Of a DNA stretch of 64,000 bases, positions 46,297 to 56,505 are shown in pieces. The DNA comes from Candidatus Trichorickettsia mobilis (GTDB taxonomy: Bacteria > Pseudomonadota > Alphaproteobacteria > Rickettsiales > Rickettsiaceae). Position 1 is the first letter of the stretch. Every line of letters starts with the position of its first letter. The position numbers were made by a program, and so were the translations under genes. The notes beneath the pieces were generated by a model. The model saw nothing but the letters and a program-made list of their open reading frames with translations, made no database searches and was not told where the DNA came from. Location: positions 1,475,001 through 1,539,000 of the forward strand of contig NZ_OY728607.1 in NCBI RefSeq assembly GCF_963422225.1, in the 5' to 3' direction.

Positions 46297-48066
46297 TTAT
46301 TTATCATTAATATGGATAGTACCACTTTTTAGCATTTTTACTCGATTCTGGATCTCATCCTGAGAACCATATGCGGCTACTGCTCCGTCTTGTACTACCA
46401 AAATTTTATCGACAACCGATAATACGGAAGGTCGATGAGAAATCACAATCACCGCAGTGTTCATTGCTTTTGCCTGTTTTAGCGCATTAGATAAAGCAAT
46501 TTCGCCGGCTTCGTCAAGGTTAGCATTGGGTTCATCAAGTATTACCAGCTTTGGGGTATCATAAAATGCTCTGGCAAGTCCTATACGTTGCCTCTGTCCT
46601 CCAGACAAATTTGAACCGGCTTGGCCAATGTCAGAGTCGTAACCATCAGGAAAACGTAAAATCATTTCATGAGCTCCAGCAAGCTTTGCCGCCGCAATAA
46701 CCTTTTCCGGTTCTGCATCTTCAAGCATTCTGGCGATATTTTGTTTGATACTACCGCTAAATAGCTCTATTCCTTGAGGAAGGTAGCCAACATGTTTACC
46801 AAAATCTTCTCTGTTCCAACGAAAAATTTCTCCATTGTCTAATCTTACCGCACCTGAAGCAGCCTTCCAAACGCCGACAATTACTTTAGCTAACGTTGAT
46901 TTACCAGCAGCCGAAGGACCAATAATCGCTAGTATTTCTCCAGGTTGTACACTAAAAGATACTCCCTTCAGAATATATTGTGGAGTTGGCGGTTGCATTG
47001 CACCTGGAGGTGTAGGTAATGCATAATACACATTCTCAACTGTTAAATGTCCTTCCACATGTGGTATAGGCATGGACTCATCTCTTGAAGTATAGCTATT
47101 AAGCGCATGATTGATGTTCTTATAGGATTTCATAGCACCACTGATGCTTTTCCATAATTCAATAGCATTATCAAATGGTGCCAAGGCTCTACCAACTATA
47201 ATAGAACTCATAATCATGCCTCCGGTAGTCATATCTCTACCAGCGGTATCTACTACTACGTAAGCACCTATGCCGGTAACTAACATCTGCATTATATTAC
47301 GAATGAATCTTGAAAAGTTTGAAATAACGCCGTTACGATAGCTGGCCATAGATTGTTTGGATAGTGATGCCTGATTGAATTTTTGCCAATTCTTGGTAAC
47401 ATTCTTCATCATACCCATAGCTTCTACAGCTTCAGCATTCCTGCTTGCAACCTCTGCTTGAGTTAAGCTTTTTATTGAAAATTCAGTTGCTTCACCTAAA
47501 GTTTTATTAGTAGCTATCGCATTAAAAAATGCAGTAGATACAATTAAAAGTGCTCCAACTATTGTCAATATACCTAAATATGGATGAATTAAAAAAATTA
47601 CAATAATATAAATAATACTCCACGGTGCATCAAATAATGTATTAATTCCAGTGCTGGTAAGAAAAGTCTTAACGGTTTGAAAATCTCTCAGTAATTGACT
47701 AGCATTAATTGGCACTCTGGTTGCAGATGCCGATATTGCGTGACCAAATAAGGCGGGTGAGAGGTTGTTATCTAACCATTCTCCTACTTTGATCAAGGTA
47801 AATGATCTAGCTATTTGCAACAACCCATATACAAAATAGACAATACCAATAATAACTGATAACATTAGCAAAGTGTGAAGGCTGCCGCTACCAATCACTC
47901 GATCTAATACCTGTAGTGAGTATAGAGGCGTGATTAGCATTAGGAGATTAATTACAAAAGCGAACCAGAAGGTTATCCAGAAGACATCTTTACATTTTTT
48001 AATGGCTCTGGTGAAGAGGTTAAGGTTTTTATCAAGAACGTCTACATCAATGGGATTATTTTGCAT
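46297..48066 (-). CDS. type I secretion ABC transporter (PrtD/AprD family)
   Basis: The 589-residue half-transporter has a membrane domain over residues 20-310 (WITFWFAFVINLLMLITPLYSLQVLDRVIGSGSLHTLLML is the PrtD-type opening). The nucleotide-binding domain carries Walker A GPSAAGKST, signature LSGGQRQRIGLARA, Walker B LVILDEPNANLD and switch HRPS. There is no N-terminal C39 domain. Rickettsia uses a similar AprD/AprE pair, with TolC, to export ankyrin-type proteins. No substrate gene or TolC lies next to it, so the cargo is encoded elsewhere. Confidence 0.94.
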   Translation of the reverse strand: MQNNPIDVDVLDKNLNLFTRAIKKCKDVFWITFWFAFVINLLMLITPLYSLQVLDRVIGSGSLHTLLMLSVIIGIVYFVYGLLQIARSFTLIKVGEWLDNNLSPALFGHAISASATRVPINASQLLRDFQTVKTFLTSTGINTLFDAPWSIIYIIVIFLIHPYLGILTIVGALLIVSTAFFNAIATNKTLGEATEFSIKSLTQAEVASRNAEAVEAMGMMKNVTKNWQKFNQASLSKQSMASYRNGVISNFSRFIRNIMQMLVTGIGAYVVVDTAGRDMTTGGMIMSSIIVGRALAPFDNAIELWKSISGAMKSYKNINHALNSYTSRDESMPIPHVEGHLTVENVYYALPTPPGAMQPPTPQYILKGVSFSVQPGEILAIIGPSAAGKSTLAKVIVGVWKAASGAVRLDNGEIFRWNREDFGKHVGYLPQGIELFSGSIKQNIARMLEDAEPEKVIAAAKLAGAHEMILRFPDGYDSDIGQAGSNLSGGQRQRIGLARAFYDTPKLVILDEPNANLDEAGEIALSNALKQAKAMNTAVIVISHRPSVLSVVDKILVVQDGAVAAYGSQDEIQNRVKMLKSGTIHINDK

Positions 48067-48379
48067 AGCTTTTACTTTTTATTATAACATTAAATTAGTT
48101 AACAACACACTAATTAATTAAGACAACTAACTGAAACTATCTAATTAATATTACTAATTATTAACTATTAATCGCAAAAAGTCAAGAAAAATTTATATTA
48201 TTATGTGTGATAGTTTAGTATAGCATAAATTCATTTCATAACGTAGTTATTCCTTAAACTTGGCGCCTATGGTTTTCAGTGAACACTCTCGTCAACTTAC
48301 TGTTTTGAATATAAATGGTTTAAGAAGGTAAATGTTTTAGCATGGATTTTCTAAATTAAGTATGTAGTTTCTTTAGAAC
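48067..48379. other. 313-bp AT-rich gap before the type I secretion operon
   Basis: This holds the 5' region of the secretion operon and, at about 48249-48285, a fragment (TTCCTTAAACTTGGCGCC, then GTGAACACTCT) that matches the right end of the AGTTAAGGAAAA repeat at 12294-12482. I see no gene and no convincing promoter. Confidence 0.5.
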
Positions 48380-49546
48380 CTAGCTAATCAATAGATCTGA
48401 GTAATATGTGGATAGTGCTCTTAATGTTTCTTGCGATAAGATTGATAAAAGATTACCATTATAACCAACTCCATATAAAATAATCGAACTAAAAGCTAAA
48501 TAAGGATTTATCGGTATAGTTGAAAAATCTATGCTAATGCCGGTGTTTTGCTTAAACCAATCCAAATTAATGTTTTGGCCAATTCGCTCAAAAGATAAGA
48601 TGTTTTTTGCATTTTGTTGTACATTTAACATAAATGATTTTGCTATTTGTTTTTCATAATTAGAAAAGTATAAAAATAATTTTATGGTATTACGAGGATC
48701 AGTTTCATTGTTCAAATTATGACTTAGTTCGCTTAAAAATTTATATGGTGTAAGATTGACAGCTTTGCCGTAGCTGTTAGCAACATTCTCAATGATATAT
48801 TGGGTAATTATCAGATTATCGGCCATATTTAAAATGTCATCGGTAACAATACCAATTCTACAACCTGATTCTTGGTTATTATGGCAATGAAAGCTGGTTT
48901 TAATCCCAATATTTTCAAGAATATTTACTATTTCACTTCTTAAATTTGATGATTTATCTATAGGTTCTATTTGTTTTTCGTAATATATTCTTTTTTTCTC
49001 TAAAGTTATTTCTTTAAAATGTTCAAAATTAGCTCTTTCATTTACTTCTATAAGAATTTTTGAGCTTTCCTCTGTAGTTAATTCAGTGCTTAAAATATTA
49101 GGAGAAGTTATTGATGGGGTATAATTATATATATCAACATTTGATGAGGTGATAGATTTAGCTGTTTTTTTAACAGGTTCTTCAAAGTGCTTTTCTGTAA
49201 TTTCTAATACACTAAAGTCGATATGGCACTCACATGGTATGTTGGATGAGGCTGTACTTTGTTCTATACGGGTTTTAACTTGTGCTCGTACATCTAATTT
49301 ATCTGTTAAATTCTCACACAAACAAAATATTGTTGGTAAACTTCTGAAAGGATCTAAAAAATATTTAGCTTTGATAGGTTGTAATTGCATGTTGTTGTTA
49401 GTAATGAATAGATCATTGGTTTGAAGATTTTTTACTGCAATATCAAGTTGCCTCAGCACCCCAATCTCATCGACAAATTTTAAAGATAAAAACTTGGCAT
49501 TATGTTTCTGGATATATTGCATGATTTCATTTAAAACTGTAGTCAT
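48380..49546 (-). CDS. degenerate glutamine synthetase homologue, probable pseudoenzyme
   Basis: The 388-residue protein has the GlnA order of segments. The N-terminal beta-grasp part is [20 protein letters not shown] with [18 protein letters not shown] (compare the GS DPF...PTL pattern). A middle [16 protein letters not shown] and [27 protein letters not shown] match the helix after the GS glutamate site. The C-terminal block is [16 protein letters not shown]. The catalytic EVGTAGQNE-type and NGSGMHVH-type motifs and the late RIE-R block are missing, and a variable stretch (about 115-205) replaces part of the active site. Catalysis is unlikely. The start overlaps asd by four bases. Confidence 0.75.
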   Translation of the reverse strand: MTTVLNEIMQYIQKHNAKFLSLKFVDEIGVLRQLDIAVKNLQTNDLFITNNNMQLQPIKAKYFLDPFRSLPTIFCLCENLTDKLDVRAQVKTRIEQSTASSNIPCECHIDFSVLEITEKHFEEPVKKTAKSITSSNVDIYNYTPSITSPNILSTELTTEESSKILIEVNERANFEHFKEITLEKKRIYYEKQIEPIDKSSNLRSEIVNILENIGIKTSFHCHNNQESGCRIGIVTDDILNMADNLIITQYIIENVANSYGKAVNLTPYKFLSELSHNLNNETDPRNTIKLFLYFSNYEKQIAKSFMLNVQQNAKNILSFERIGQNINLDWFKQNTGISIDFSTIPINPYLAFSSIILYGVGYNGNLLSILSQETLRALSTYYSDLLIS

Positions 49547-50559
49547 TTTATGTACCTAGTTAGTTCTTCAGCGATTTGTACAGCATTTAATGCTGCTCCT
49601 TTACGTAAATTATCTACTGTTATCCATAAATTAATGCTGTTCATTCTACTATTATCAGAACGAATTCGAGAAACATATACAGCATCAAGACCGGCTACTT
49701 CTACTGGAGTAATATATTGTTCACTGGTAGTGGATGATAGTACCTTGATACCATCGGCTTGGCTTAGAATTTCTGTTATCTCATTAATGTTAATGTTATC
49801 CGAGAATTCAATATTTACTGAGATAGAATGTCCAAGAAATATTGGTACCCTAACACAGGTAACACTGATTTGTAACTGAGTCCCCATAATTTTTTTAACC
49901 TCTGATTCAATTTTTGATTCTTCTGAAGTAGAACCATCGGTATTAAAATCTCCTATATGAGGGAATAAATTAAAGGCTATTTGTTTTTTAAAAACACTAG
50001 GTTGACGATCTTGAAAAACATATTTTGCTTTAGTTTGACTATATAATTCGTCCATAGCAGCTCTACCTGCTCCAGAAGTAGATTGATAGGTTGAAGCTAC
50101 CACTCGGTTGATCTTGTATTCATTATCAAGAGGCTTTAGAATTACAGCTAAGGGAATAGTACAGCAATTTGGATTGGCTATTATATTCTTTTTGCTATAA
50201 TTTTTGAGATCAATAGAATTTGCTTCTGGAACAATTAAAGGAACGTCTGGATTAAGTCTAAAATATGATGATTTATCAATTACTATGCAGCCATTATTTG
50301 CGATTTTAGGTATATATTGCTTAGCTATAGTGGAACCAGCAGCAAAAAACGCGATATCAATTTTATTAAAGTCAATGCTATCTAAAGTTGATATTTTTAA
50401 TAATTTCTCACCAAAACTGACTGATTTACCAACAGAACTCCTTGAAGCAACGGCATTTATTTCGGCTATGGGAAAATTTCTTTCAGCCAGTATTTCCAGG
50501 ACGTTAGAGCCTACATTACCAGTGGCGCCAACTACGGCGATATTATATTTTTTTGTCAT
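49543..50559 (-). CDS. asd: aspartate-semialdehyde dehydrogenase Asd
   Basis: Asd makes aspartate semialdehyde for lysine, diaminopimelate and threonine synthesis. The 338-residue chain has the NADP motif [19 protein letters not shown], the catalytic Cys in [12 protein letters not shown] (about 132), [15 protein letters not shown], and the His/Arg region [17 protein letters not shown]. It is complete. It overlaps the GS-like gene downstream (ATGA) and follows the HIT gene by two bases, forming a HIT-asd-GS-like operon. Confidence 0.95.
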   Translation of the reverse strand: MTKKYNIAVVGATGNVGSNVLEILAERNFPIAEINAVASRSSVGKSVSFGEKLLKISTLDSIDFNKIDIAFFAAGSTIAKQYIPKIANNGCIVIDKSSYFRLNPDVPLIVPEANSIDLKNYSKKNIIANPNCCTIPLAVILKPLDNEYKINRVVASTYQSTSGAGRAAMDELYSQTKAKYVFQDRQPSVFKKQIAFNLFPHIGDFNTDGSTSEESKIESEVKKIMGTQLQISVTCVRVPIFLGHSISVNIEFSDNININEITEILSQADGIKVLSSTTSEQYITPVEVAGLDAVYVSRIRSDNSRMNSINLWITVDNLRKGAALNAVQIAEELTRYIK

Positions 50560-50561
50560 AA

Positions 50562-50951
50562 CTACCCAACACGACCAACAAGCTGTCTGCCACCAATAAT
50601 ATGGGTATGAAAATGAAAAATTGTTTGCCCAGATTCGCTACCTTTATTTGTAACTAGACGGTACCCTGCAGCTGATAGACCAAGCAATTGTATCATTTCA
50701 TCAATTTTAGTAAAATAATGTTTTATCAGTTCTAGCGAAGCTTTATGGATGAAATCACTGTAATCAATATAATGTCCTTTGGGAAGTACTAGTACATGTA
50801 TCGGAGCTACAGGGTTGATATCATGAATTGCTAGAATTTGTTCATCTTCATATAGTTTTTTAGCTGGGATTTTCCCCGCAATAATCTGTGCAAATATGTT
50901 ATCTTCGTCATAAAGTGAGGAGGTCATTGTCGTCCCTAGTATTTTTATCAT
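50562..50951 (-). CDS. HIT-family (HinT-like) nucleotide hydrolase
   Basis: The 129-residue protein has the HIT core: [71 protein letters not shown], with the triad HFHTH. HinT proteins hydrolyse purine nucleoside phosphoramidates. ATG 50927 ([10 protein letters not shown]) is a more family-like start, removing eight residues. It heads the asd operon. Confidence 0.93.
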   Translation of the reverse strand: MIKILGTTMTSSLYDEDNIFAQIIAGKIPAKKLYEDEQILAIHDINPVAPIHVLVLPKGHYIDYSDFIHKASLELIKHYFTKIDEMIQLLGLSAAGYRLVTNKGSESGQTIFHFHTHIIGGRQLVGRVG

Positions 50952-50977
50952 GGATCGAGGTGATCGTGTTCGAGGAG

Positions 50978-51158
50978 ACGTTCAATAAATCGTCAAGTTT
51001 AAGAAAAAGAGACGATACGAACCCGTTATTGCGAGAAGCTTTAAGCTTTGATGCAATCCAAAAATGGACTATTTAGCTGGATTGCCACGGCAACATAGTG
51101 GTCTCGCTAATGACTATTGAGTGTCAATTTTCCTTAACTTGACTATTTATTGAACGTT
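50978..51158. repeat. palindromic repeat, AGTTAAGGAAAA family, copy 2
   Basis: It starts ACGTTCAATAAATCGTCAAG and ends with TCCTTAACTTGACTATTTAT and TGAACGT, forming outer arms ACGTTCAATA/TATTGAACGT. The inside keeps GCAATCCA and TGGATTGCCACGGC, as in copy 1. Confidence 0.8.
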
Positions 51159-51174
51159 CTTTGTTCGAATACAT

Positions 51175-51936
51175 TTATTTTACGTCAAAGTCAAAATAAC
51201 GATCAGGAAATGGTTCGTTGGCTAAAGTATAATGCCACCATTCTTTTGCGTACGGTATAAAACCGTGTTTGATCATCATTTCTTTTAAAAAATTACGTTT
51301 ATTATTTAAGTCAGGGATATTTTTTCTAGAATCATGGTGAGAAACTTCATCAAATAAATCAAAAGACGAACCCATATCTATGGTGCCATCATCGTGGTAT
51401 GGGATTATAGAGCCATCAGTTAAAGTACGTTGTTTAATAACACTAGCTAGTTGAAGTGTGTGGTGTACATTAATAATAGTAAGATCAACAGTGCTGCCAC
51501 GACTATGAGCTGATTTTGCTGCTATATAACCAAGAGGTATTATTTGTGCTTTGTTTACATATGGATAAAAAGCTATTTTGTTTTTAGTATCATTTGTTTC
51601 TGACCAGCGTACAAAATGTTGCACAGCTTTATTAGGTCTATATGCGTCATAAACTACCAAAGAATAATCATATGTGAGTAAGTCTTTCTGCACTGCTTTT
51701 AAAGCTTCAGCTGCTTGTTTCGTTAATATTGCAACTGGCATAATATAGCCATCAATTTTACTGCCGATAAAATTATCGTTACCAGCATATTTCATTTCCA
51801 GAATAATGGAAGGATCAACTTCATGAAGATATACAAACCCCTCTGGTAAATTTGTATTAGATGATTCAAGTGACATAGCATTCATCGCAGTTACATTAAA
51901 AAGTAAAATAAAAATAATTGAATAGAATTTCATCAT
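51175..51936 (-). CDS. D-alanyl-D-alanine dipeptidase (VanX/DdpX family), secreted
   Basis: The family cleaves D-Ala-D-Ala using zinc. The 253-residue protein has a signal peptide (YSIIFILLFNVTAMNA), VYDAYRPNKAVQHF, the zinc motif SAHSRGSTVDLTI (His about 144, Asp about 151), and EWWHYT with Glu about 232 and His about 235. All ligands are kept. The signal peptide suggests periplasmic recycling of cell-wall dipeptide rather than antibiotic resistance. Confidence 0.93.
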   Translation of the reverse strand: MMKFYSIIFILLFNVTAMNAMSLESSNTNLPEGFVYLHEVDPSIILEMKYAGNDNFIGSKIDGYIMPVAILTKQAAEALKAVQKDLLTYDYSLVVYDAYRPNKAVQHFVRWSETNDTKNKIAFYPYVNKAQIIPLGYIAAKSAHSRGSTVDLTIINVHHTLQLASVIKQRTLTDGSIIPYHDDGTIDMGSSFDLFDEVSHHDSRKNIPDLNNKRNFLKEMMIKHGFIPYAKEWWHYTLANEPFPDRYFDFDVK

Positions 51937-52089
51937 TAATAACTGATGGTATATGAACTAATAACCTGCAGTTTATTAGTTTAATTTAAAATCTTTGCCG
52001 TGTAAAGCTATTCTTATGTTGATTTACTAATGCGTTATAAGTATTCTCTATTTTTTATACCAGATTTATTGTAAACTGTATCTTAGTGG

Positions 52090-52114
52090 TATAATTGAAT
52101 TAACTTATAAGGAG
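52090..52114 (+). promoter_or_regulatory. minus-10 box and ribosome site of the peroxiredoxin gene
   Basis: A perfect TATAAT stands at 52090-52095 with TTATTG-like sequence about 18 bases upstream as a loose minus-35. AAGGAG at 52109-52114 precedes the ATG at 52127 by 12 bases. Confidence 0.45.
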
Positions 52115-52126
52115 CAAGGTTTATAT

Positions 52127-52738
52127 ATGCAAGATACACACGCGTTTGTTGGAAAAGTAGCCCCAGATTTTACGGCAAAAGCAATTATGCCAGACAATAC
52201 TATTGAACTTGGTTTTAATTTAAAAAATTATACCAAAGGTCATAAGGCTGTTATATTTTTTTATCCCCTCGATTTTACTTTTGTTTGTCCTTCGGAAATT
52301 ATAGCTTTTAACAATCGATTAGGAGAGTTTTCTTCAAGAAACACCAAGTTAATTGCTATTAGTGTTGATTCACATTTTTCGCATTTGGCCTGGAAAAACA
52401 CTCCTAACAACAAAGGTGGGGTGGGTAATATTCAGATTCCTATGGTTTCAGATATTAACAAGGAAATTGCACGTGCTTACAATGTTCTGAATGATGATGG
52501 AATTAGTTTACGCGGTACATTCTTATTGGATGAACTTTCTATTGTACGTCATTTATTAGTTAATGATCTGCCACTAGGTAGAAGTGTTGAAGAAACATTG
52601 CGTATAATTGATGCGCTTGAATTTCATAGTACAAATGGAGAAGTATGTCCGGCTGGATGGCATAAAGGTGATGAGGGGATGACTCCATCACAAAAAGGAG
52701 TGGCTGATTATTTGACTTCTAATGCTGATAAACTATAA
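52127..52738 (+). CDS. typical 2-Cys peroxiredoxin (AhpC/Prx1 type)
   Basis: The enzyme reduces hydrogen peroxide and organic peroxides. The 203-residue chain has the peroxidatic Cys about 54 in FYPLDFTFVCPSEI, RGTFLLDELSIVRHLLVNDLPLGRS, and the resolving Cys about 174 in GEVCPAGWHKGDEGM, making it a typical 2-Cys Prx. No AhpF is seen, so thioredoxin is the likely reductant. A 126-bp repeat starts nine bases after the stop. Confidence 0.95.
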   Translation: MQDTHAFVGKVAPDFTAKAIMPDNTIELGFNLKNYTKGHKAVIFFYPLDFTFVCPSEIIAFNNRLGEFSSRNTKLIAISVDSHFSHLAWKNTPNNKGGVGNIQIPMVSDINKEIARAYNVLNDDGISLRGTFLLDELSIVRHLLVNDLPLGRSVEETLRIIDALEFHSTNGEVCPAGWHKGDEGMTPSQKGVADYLTSNADKL

Positions 52739-52746
52739 ATACACCA

Positions 52747-52871
52747 TATACTCGGTGAAAATCTTCGGATTGCGGTGTCGTATCTAAAGATCTGCGATGC
52801 TCACGTACTTTAGTACGTTGTGCTTCTCGACTTTGATACTCCTAGCACTCCTTGATTTTTACCTTCGTCTA
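52747..52871 (+). repeat. 126-bp palindromic repeat (TATACTCGG family), copy 3
   Basis: TATACTCGGTGAAAATC starts it and ACCTTCGTCTA ends it. The centre CACGTACTTTAGTACG is a perfect small hairpin. It lies between the peroxiredoxin and dprA genes in the same orientation as the other two copies. Confidence 0.85.
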
Positions 52872-52988
52872 TCCTCATGCCAAAGTCACTTTCTAAACGA
52901 TTAATTATAAAAATTTCAGGTGAGAGTGTGAAATCTAGTTATCTGCGATCCAGAAGCTTCACTTCATTTGTACAGAACATTATGAATA

Positions 52989-54146
52989 ATGCTTAAAGAA
53001 TTGTTGCTAGGTAAGAAATCACATACTTATACTAGTGAAATTATAGATATTTTAAGGTTAATTAGAAGCGAGAATGTTGGTTCAAGAACATTTTTGGCTT
53101 TATTGAATTTATTCGGTAATGCGACTTCAGCTTTAGAGAATATAGCAGAGTTTTCTGTACGTGGTGGTAGATTTAAGCCAATTAAGGTGTGTTCATATGA
53201 TGATGCCATCAAGGAATTAGATTTACTGGATAAATTTGGCGCAAAAATTATTTCTTATAAATGTGCACAATATTCCAAGCTCTTGCGTGAAATTCCTGAT
53301 TTACCACCGATACTTTGTTATAAAGGTAATATTGAACTATTTGCTGCGCCACTAACGATTGCAATTGTTGGCGCCAGAAACGCTTCAGCGAATGGTCAGT
53401 TTTTTGCTGGTAAATTAGCGTCAGAACTAATACAACAAGGTTATGTAATAGTTTCAGGGTTTGCTAGAGGTATAGATACTGCGGCTCATAAAGCGTCTCC
53501 AGCCAAGACAATAGCAGTAATGGCTGGAGGAATAGATTATGTTTATCCACCAGAAAATCAAAAATTATACGATACTATTGCAGATGTTGGTTTAATTATC
53601 GCTGAATTACCGATAGGGGCTAAACCGCTAAGTCAGCATTTTCCACAACGTAATCGATTGATTTCCGGGTTATCTTTAGGCACGGTGGTAGTCGAAGCTA
53701 CTATTAAATCAGGTTCTTTAATTACCACAAGGTTTGCTTTAGAGCAGAATCGTGAAGTTTTTGCGGTGCCAGGATTTCCTTTGGATCCTAGAAGCAGTGG
53801 TACTAATAAATTAATTAAAGATGGAGCGCATTTGACTGAGTCAGCACAAGATATAATTGCTAATATTAATGTTCCGGATTATGAAAAATTAATGACACCA
53901 CTTGAAGATTTACAACGTTATGATAATAATTATAAGCCTGTAGATCATAAATATCTGAATCAGATTGATGATAGCATGCGAAAAACTATTATGAATCTGC
54001 TGTCAAGTACTCCGATTGAGTTTGAAACTATAGTCGAAGCAGCAAAGATGCCGCTGCCAGTAATTTATACCATAATATTGGAGCTTGAATTAGCTGGTAG
54101 CATTATTAGAAGCCCAGGAAATAAATTTTGTTTAGCTTATAAATGA
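52989..54146 (+). CDS. dprA: DNA processing protein DprA
   Basis: DprA loads RecA onto incoming single-stranded DNA. The 385-residue chain has an N-terminal SAM/HhH-like part, the Rossmann core IAIVGARNASANGQFFAGKLASELIQQGYVIVSGFARGIDTAAHK, GGIDYVYPPENQ, FPQRNRLISGLS and EVFAVPGFPLDPRSSGTN. A C-terminal winged helix (about 325-380) follows. It is complete, even though recR is broken. topA follows one base after the stop. Confidence 0.95.
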   Translation: MLKELLLGKKSHTYTSEIIDILRLIRSENVGSRTFLALLNLFGNATSALENIAEFSVRGGRFKPIKVCSYDDAIKELDLLDKFGAKIISYKCAQYSKLLREIPDLPPILCYKGNIELFAAPLTIAIVGARNASANGQFFAGKLASELIQQGYVIVSGFARGIDTAAHKASPAKTIAVMAGGIDYVYPPENQKLYDTIADVGLIIAELPIGAKPLSQHFPQRNRLISGLSLGTVVVEATIKSGSLITTRFALEQNREVFAVPGFPLDPRSSGTNKLIKDGAHLTESAQDIIANINVPDYEKLMTPLEDLQRYDNNYKPVDHKYLNQIDDSMRKTIMNLLSSTPIEFETIVEAAKMPLPVIYTIILELELAGSIIRSPGNKFCLAYK

Positions 54147-54147
54147 T

Positions 54148-56505
54148 ATGAAATTAGTAATAGTAGAATCACCAGCGAAAGCTAAAACCATCAAAAAATA
54201 TTTGGGCAATGAATTTGAAGTTATTGCGTCAGTAGGACATGTAAGAGATTTACCATCAAAAACTGGATCAGTGTTGCCAGAGCAAGATTTTATGATGAAA
54301 TATGCGATCACTGATAAAGCCAGTAAACATATTACCAATATTACCAATGAAGCTGCCAAAGCGAGCGCTATTTATCTTGCTACCGATCCTGATCGAGAAG
54401 GTGAGGCAATTTCTTGGCATATCATGGAAATCATCAAAGAAAAAAATATAGTATCGTCAGATACGATGTTTAACAGGGTGGCGTTTAATGAGATTACTAA
54501 AACGGCAGTAATTGCTGCCATGGCGAATCCAAGAAAAATTGATATTAATTTAGTTAATGCTCAGCAAGCTAGGCGTGCTTTAGATTATTTGGTGGGATTC
54601 ACATTATCACCATTATTATGGCGTAAATTACCTGGTTGTAAATCGGCTGGAAGAGTACAGTCTGTGGCATTACGTTTGATTTGCGAACAAGAGGATAAAA
54701 TCGAACAATTTAAGACCGAAGAATATTGGGATATTTGGTTTGATTTTTTTAATCAGAAAGCAGAAGCTTTTAAAGCCAGGTTAACTCATATTGATGGCCA
54801 TAAATTAGATAAATTTCATATCACTAATGAAAGTCAAGCAGCTGAATTAGTAAATAGTCTAAATGGTTCAGCATTTTCGATAAGCGATATTGAGAACAAA
54901 CAACAAAAACGACAACCACCGCCGCCTTTTATTACTTCCTCATTACAGCAAGAAGCAGCGCGTAAACTAGGATTTGGCGCAAAAAAAACTATGCAAATCG
55001 CCCAAAAACTTTATGAAGGGATAGATATTGAGGGTAATACTATCGGTTTAATTACTTATATGCGTACCGATGGTGTTACCATGGCTGATGATGCAATTCA
55101 CTCCATTCGTAAATTAATACAAAATCTTTTTGGCGATGCATATGTGCCAACTAATCTCAAGAAGTATAAATCCAAAGTCAAAAATGCTCAAGAAGCACAT
55201 GAAGCGATTAGGCCAACTGACATTAACTTAACTCCGGATCAATTACGTAGCCAATTGGATAAAGATCATCATAAATTATATGATTTGATCTGGAAACGTT
55301 CGATGGCTTGTCAAATGGAAAATGTAGTTATTGATGCGGTAGTCGCCACCATTAATTCGCATGATCATAGGTTTGTAGCTAGAGCTAACGGTTCAACAAT
55401 AAAATTTGACGGTTTTTATCGAATTTATCGTGAGGGTATTGATGACGAGCAGGAAGAAGAAGCTAAAATCCTGCCTAATCTAGCGATAGGGGAACAGCTT
55501 AAAACCATAGGTGTAAATCCGTTGCAACATTTTACTGAACCGCCACCAAGATATTCTGAGGCAAGTTTGGTTAAGAAGATGGAAGAGCTGGGTATTGGCA
55601 GACCATCAACTTATGCTAGTATCTTATCAGTGCTACAGGAAAGGAAATATGTGAATTTAATGAAGAAACGCTTTATTCCTGAACCATTAGGGCGTTTAGT
55701 GACAACATTTTTGGTGGGGTATTTTAAAAAGTATGTTGAATATGATTTTACAGCTGCTTTGGAGACCGAACTTGATGAGGTAGCTGGTGGACAGCTTGAC
55801 TGGAAACAGTTGTTAGGTAATTTTTGGCAGGGATTTAACGGCAATATCAGCTCAGTTAGTGAGCAAAAAATTACTGATATTATTAGTTATATTGAGCAAT
55901 CATTAACTGGTTATTTATTTGGCTCAGATCACACTTCTACTACAGCCAGGCAATGTCCGCTATGTAAGGACGGTCAATTACATTTAAGATTGGGAAAATT
56001 TGGTGCTTTTCTTGCTTGCGATCATTATCCAGAATGTAACTTTAAAAAATCGCTGACCGCCACCAATATTGATTCGGACGCTACTCAGCCTGAACAAGAT
56101 AATAATAATAGATTAATTGGCCAAGATAGCATTACTGGATTAGATATTTACCTGAAAAAAGGACCATATGGTTGGTATGTACAATTGGGAGAAAATTTAT
56201 CTAAACTTGAGAAACCGAAGCGCACGCCGCTACCTTCGATACTTGATCCAAACAATTTAAAGCTTGAAATTGCTCGGAAATTACTTAACTTACCCTTGAA
56301 AATAGGGGAGTATCCTGGGTCATGTGCAGAAATAATGCTAGGTATAGGTAAATATGGCCCCTATCTTAAACACGATAATGCTTTTTGTTCGATTCCTAAA
56401 TCATTAGACCCATTTAATATTACTATTGATACTGCTGTAGACATTATTAATGCTAATAAAATCAAAAATAGTAACAAGCAAAAAACTGCTACTAAGAAAA
56501 CATGA
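54148..56505 (+). CDS. topA: DNA topoisomerase I TopA
   Basis: TopA relaxes negative supercoils. The 785-residue chain starts MKLVIVESPAKAKTIKKYLG with the TOPRIM acids in YLATDPDREGEAISWH. It has SAGRVQSVALRLI, the nicking Tyr in GLITYMRTDGVT, EAHEAIRPTD and GIGRPSTYASI. A zinc motif CPLC...CDHYPEC and C-terminal repeats (TGLDIYLKKGPYGWYVQLG, GIGKYGPYLKHDNAF) complete it. It follows dprA and overlaps licD by four bases. Confidence 0.97.
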   Translation: MKLVIVESPAKAKTIKKYLGNEFEVIASVGHVRDLPSKTGSVLPEQDFMMKYAITDKASKHITNITNEAAKASAIYLATDPDREGEAISWHIMEIIKEKNIVSSDTMFNRVAFNEITKTAVIAAMANPRKIDINLVNAQQARRALDYLVGFTLSPLLWRKLPGCKSAGRVQSVALRLICEQEDKIEQFKTEEYWDIWFDFFNQKAEAFKARLTHIDGHKLDKFHITNESQAAELVNSLNGSAFSISDIENKQQKRQPPPPFITSSLQQEAARKLGFGAKKTMQIAQKLYEGIDIEGNTIGLITYMRTDGVTMADDAIHSIRKLIQNLFGDAYVPTNLKKYKSKVKNAQEAHEAIRPTDINLTPDQLRSQLDKDHHKLYDLIWKRSMACQMENVVIDAVVATINSHDHRFVARANGSTIKFDGFYRIYREGIDDEQEEEAKILPNLAIGEQLKTIGVNPLQHFTEPPPRYSEASLVKKMEELGIGRPSTYASILSVLQERKYVNLMKKRFIPEPLGRLVTTFLVGYFKKYVEYDFTAALETELDEVAGGQLDWKQLLGNFWQGFNGNISSVSEQKITDIISYIEQSLTGYLFGSDHTSTTARQCPLCKDGQLHLRLGKFGAFLACDHYPECNFKKSLTATNIDSDATQPEQDNNNRLIGQDSITGLDIYLKKGPYGWYVQLGENLSKLEKPKRTPLPSILDPNNLKLEIARKLLNLPLKIGEYPGSCAEIMLGIGKYGPYLKHDNAFCSIPKSLDPFNITIDTAVDIINANKIKNSNKQKTATKKT

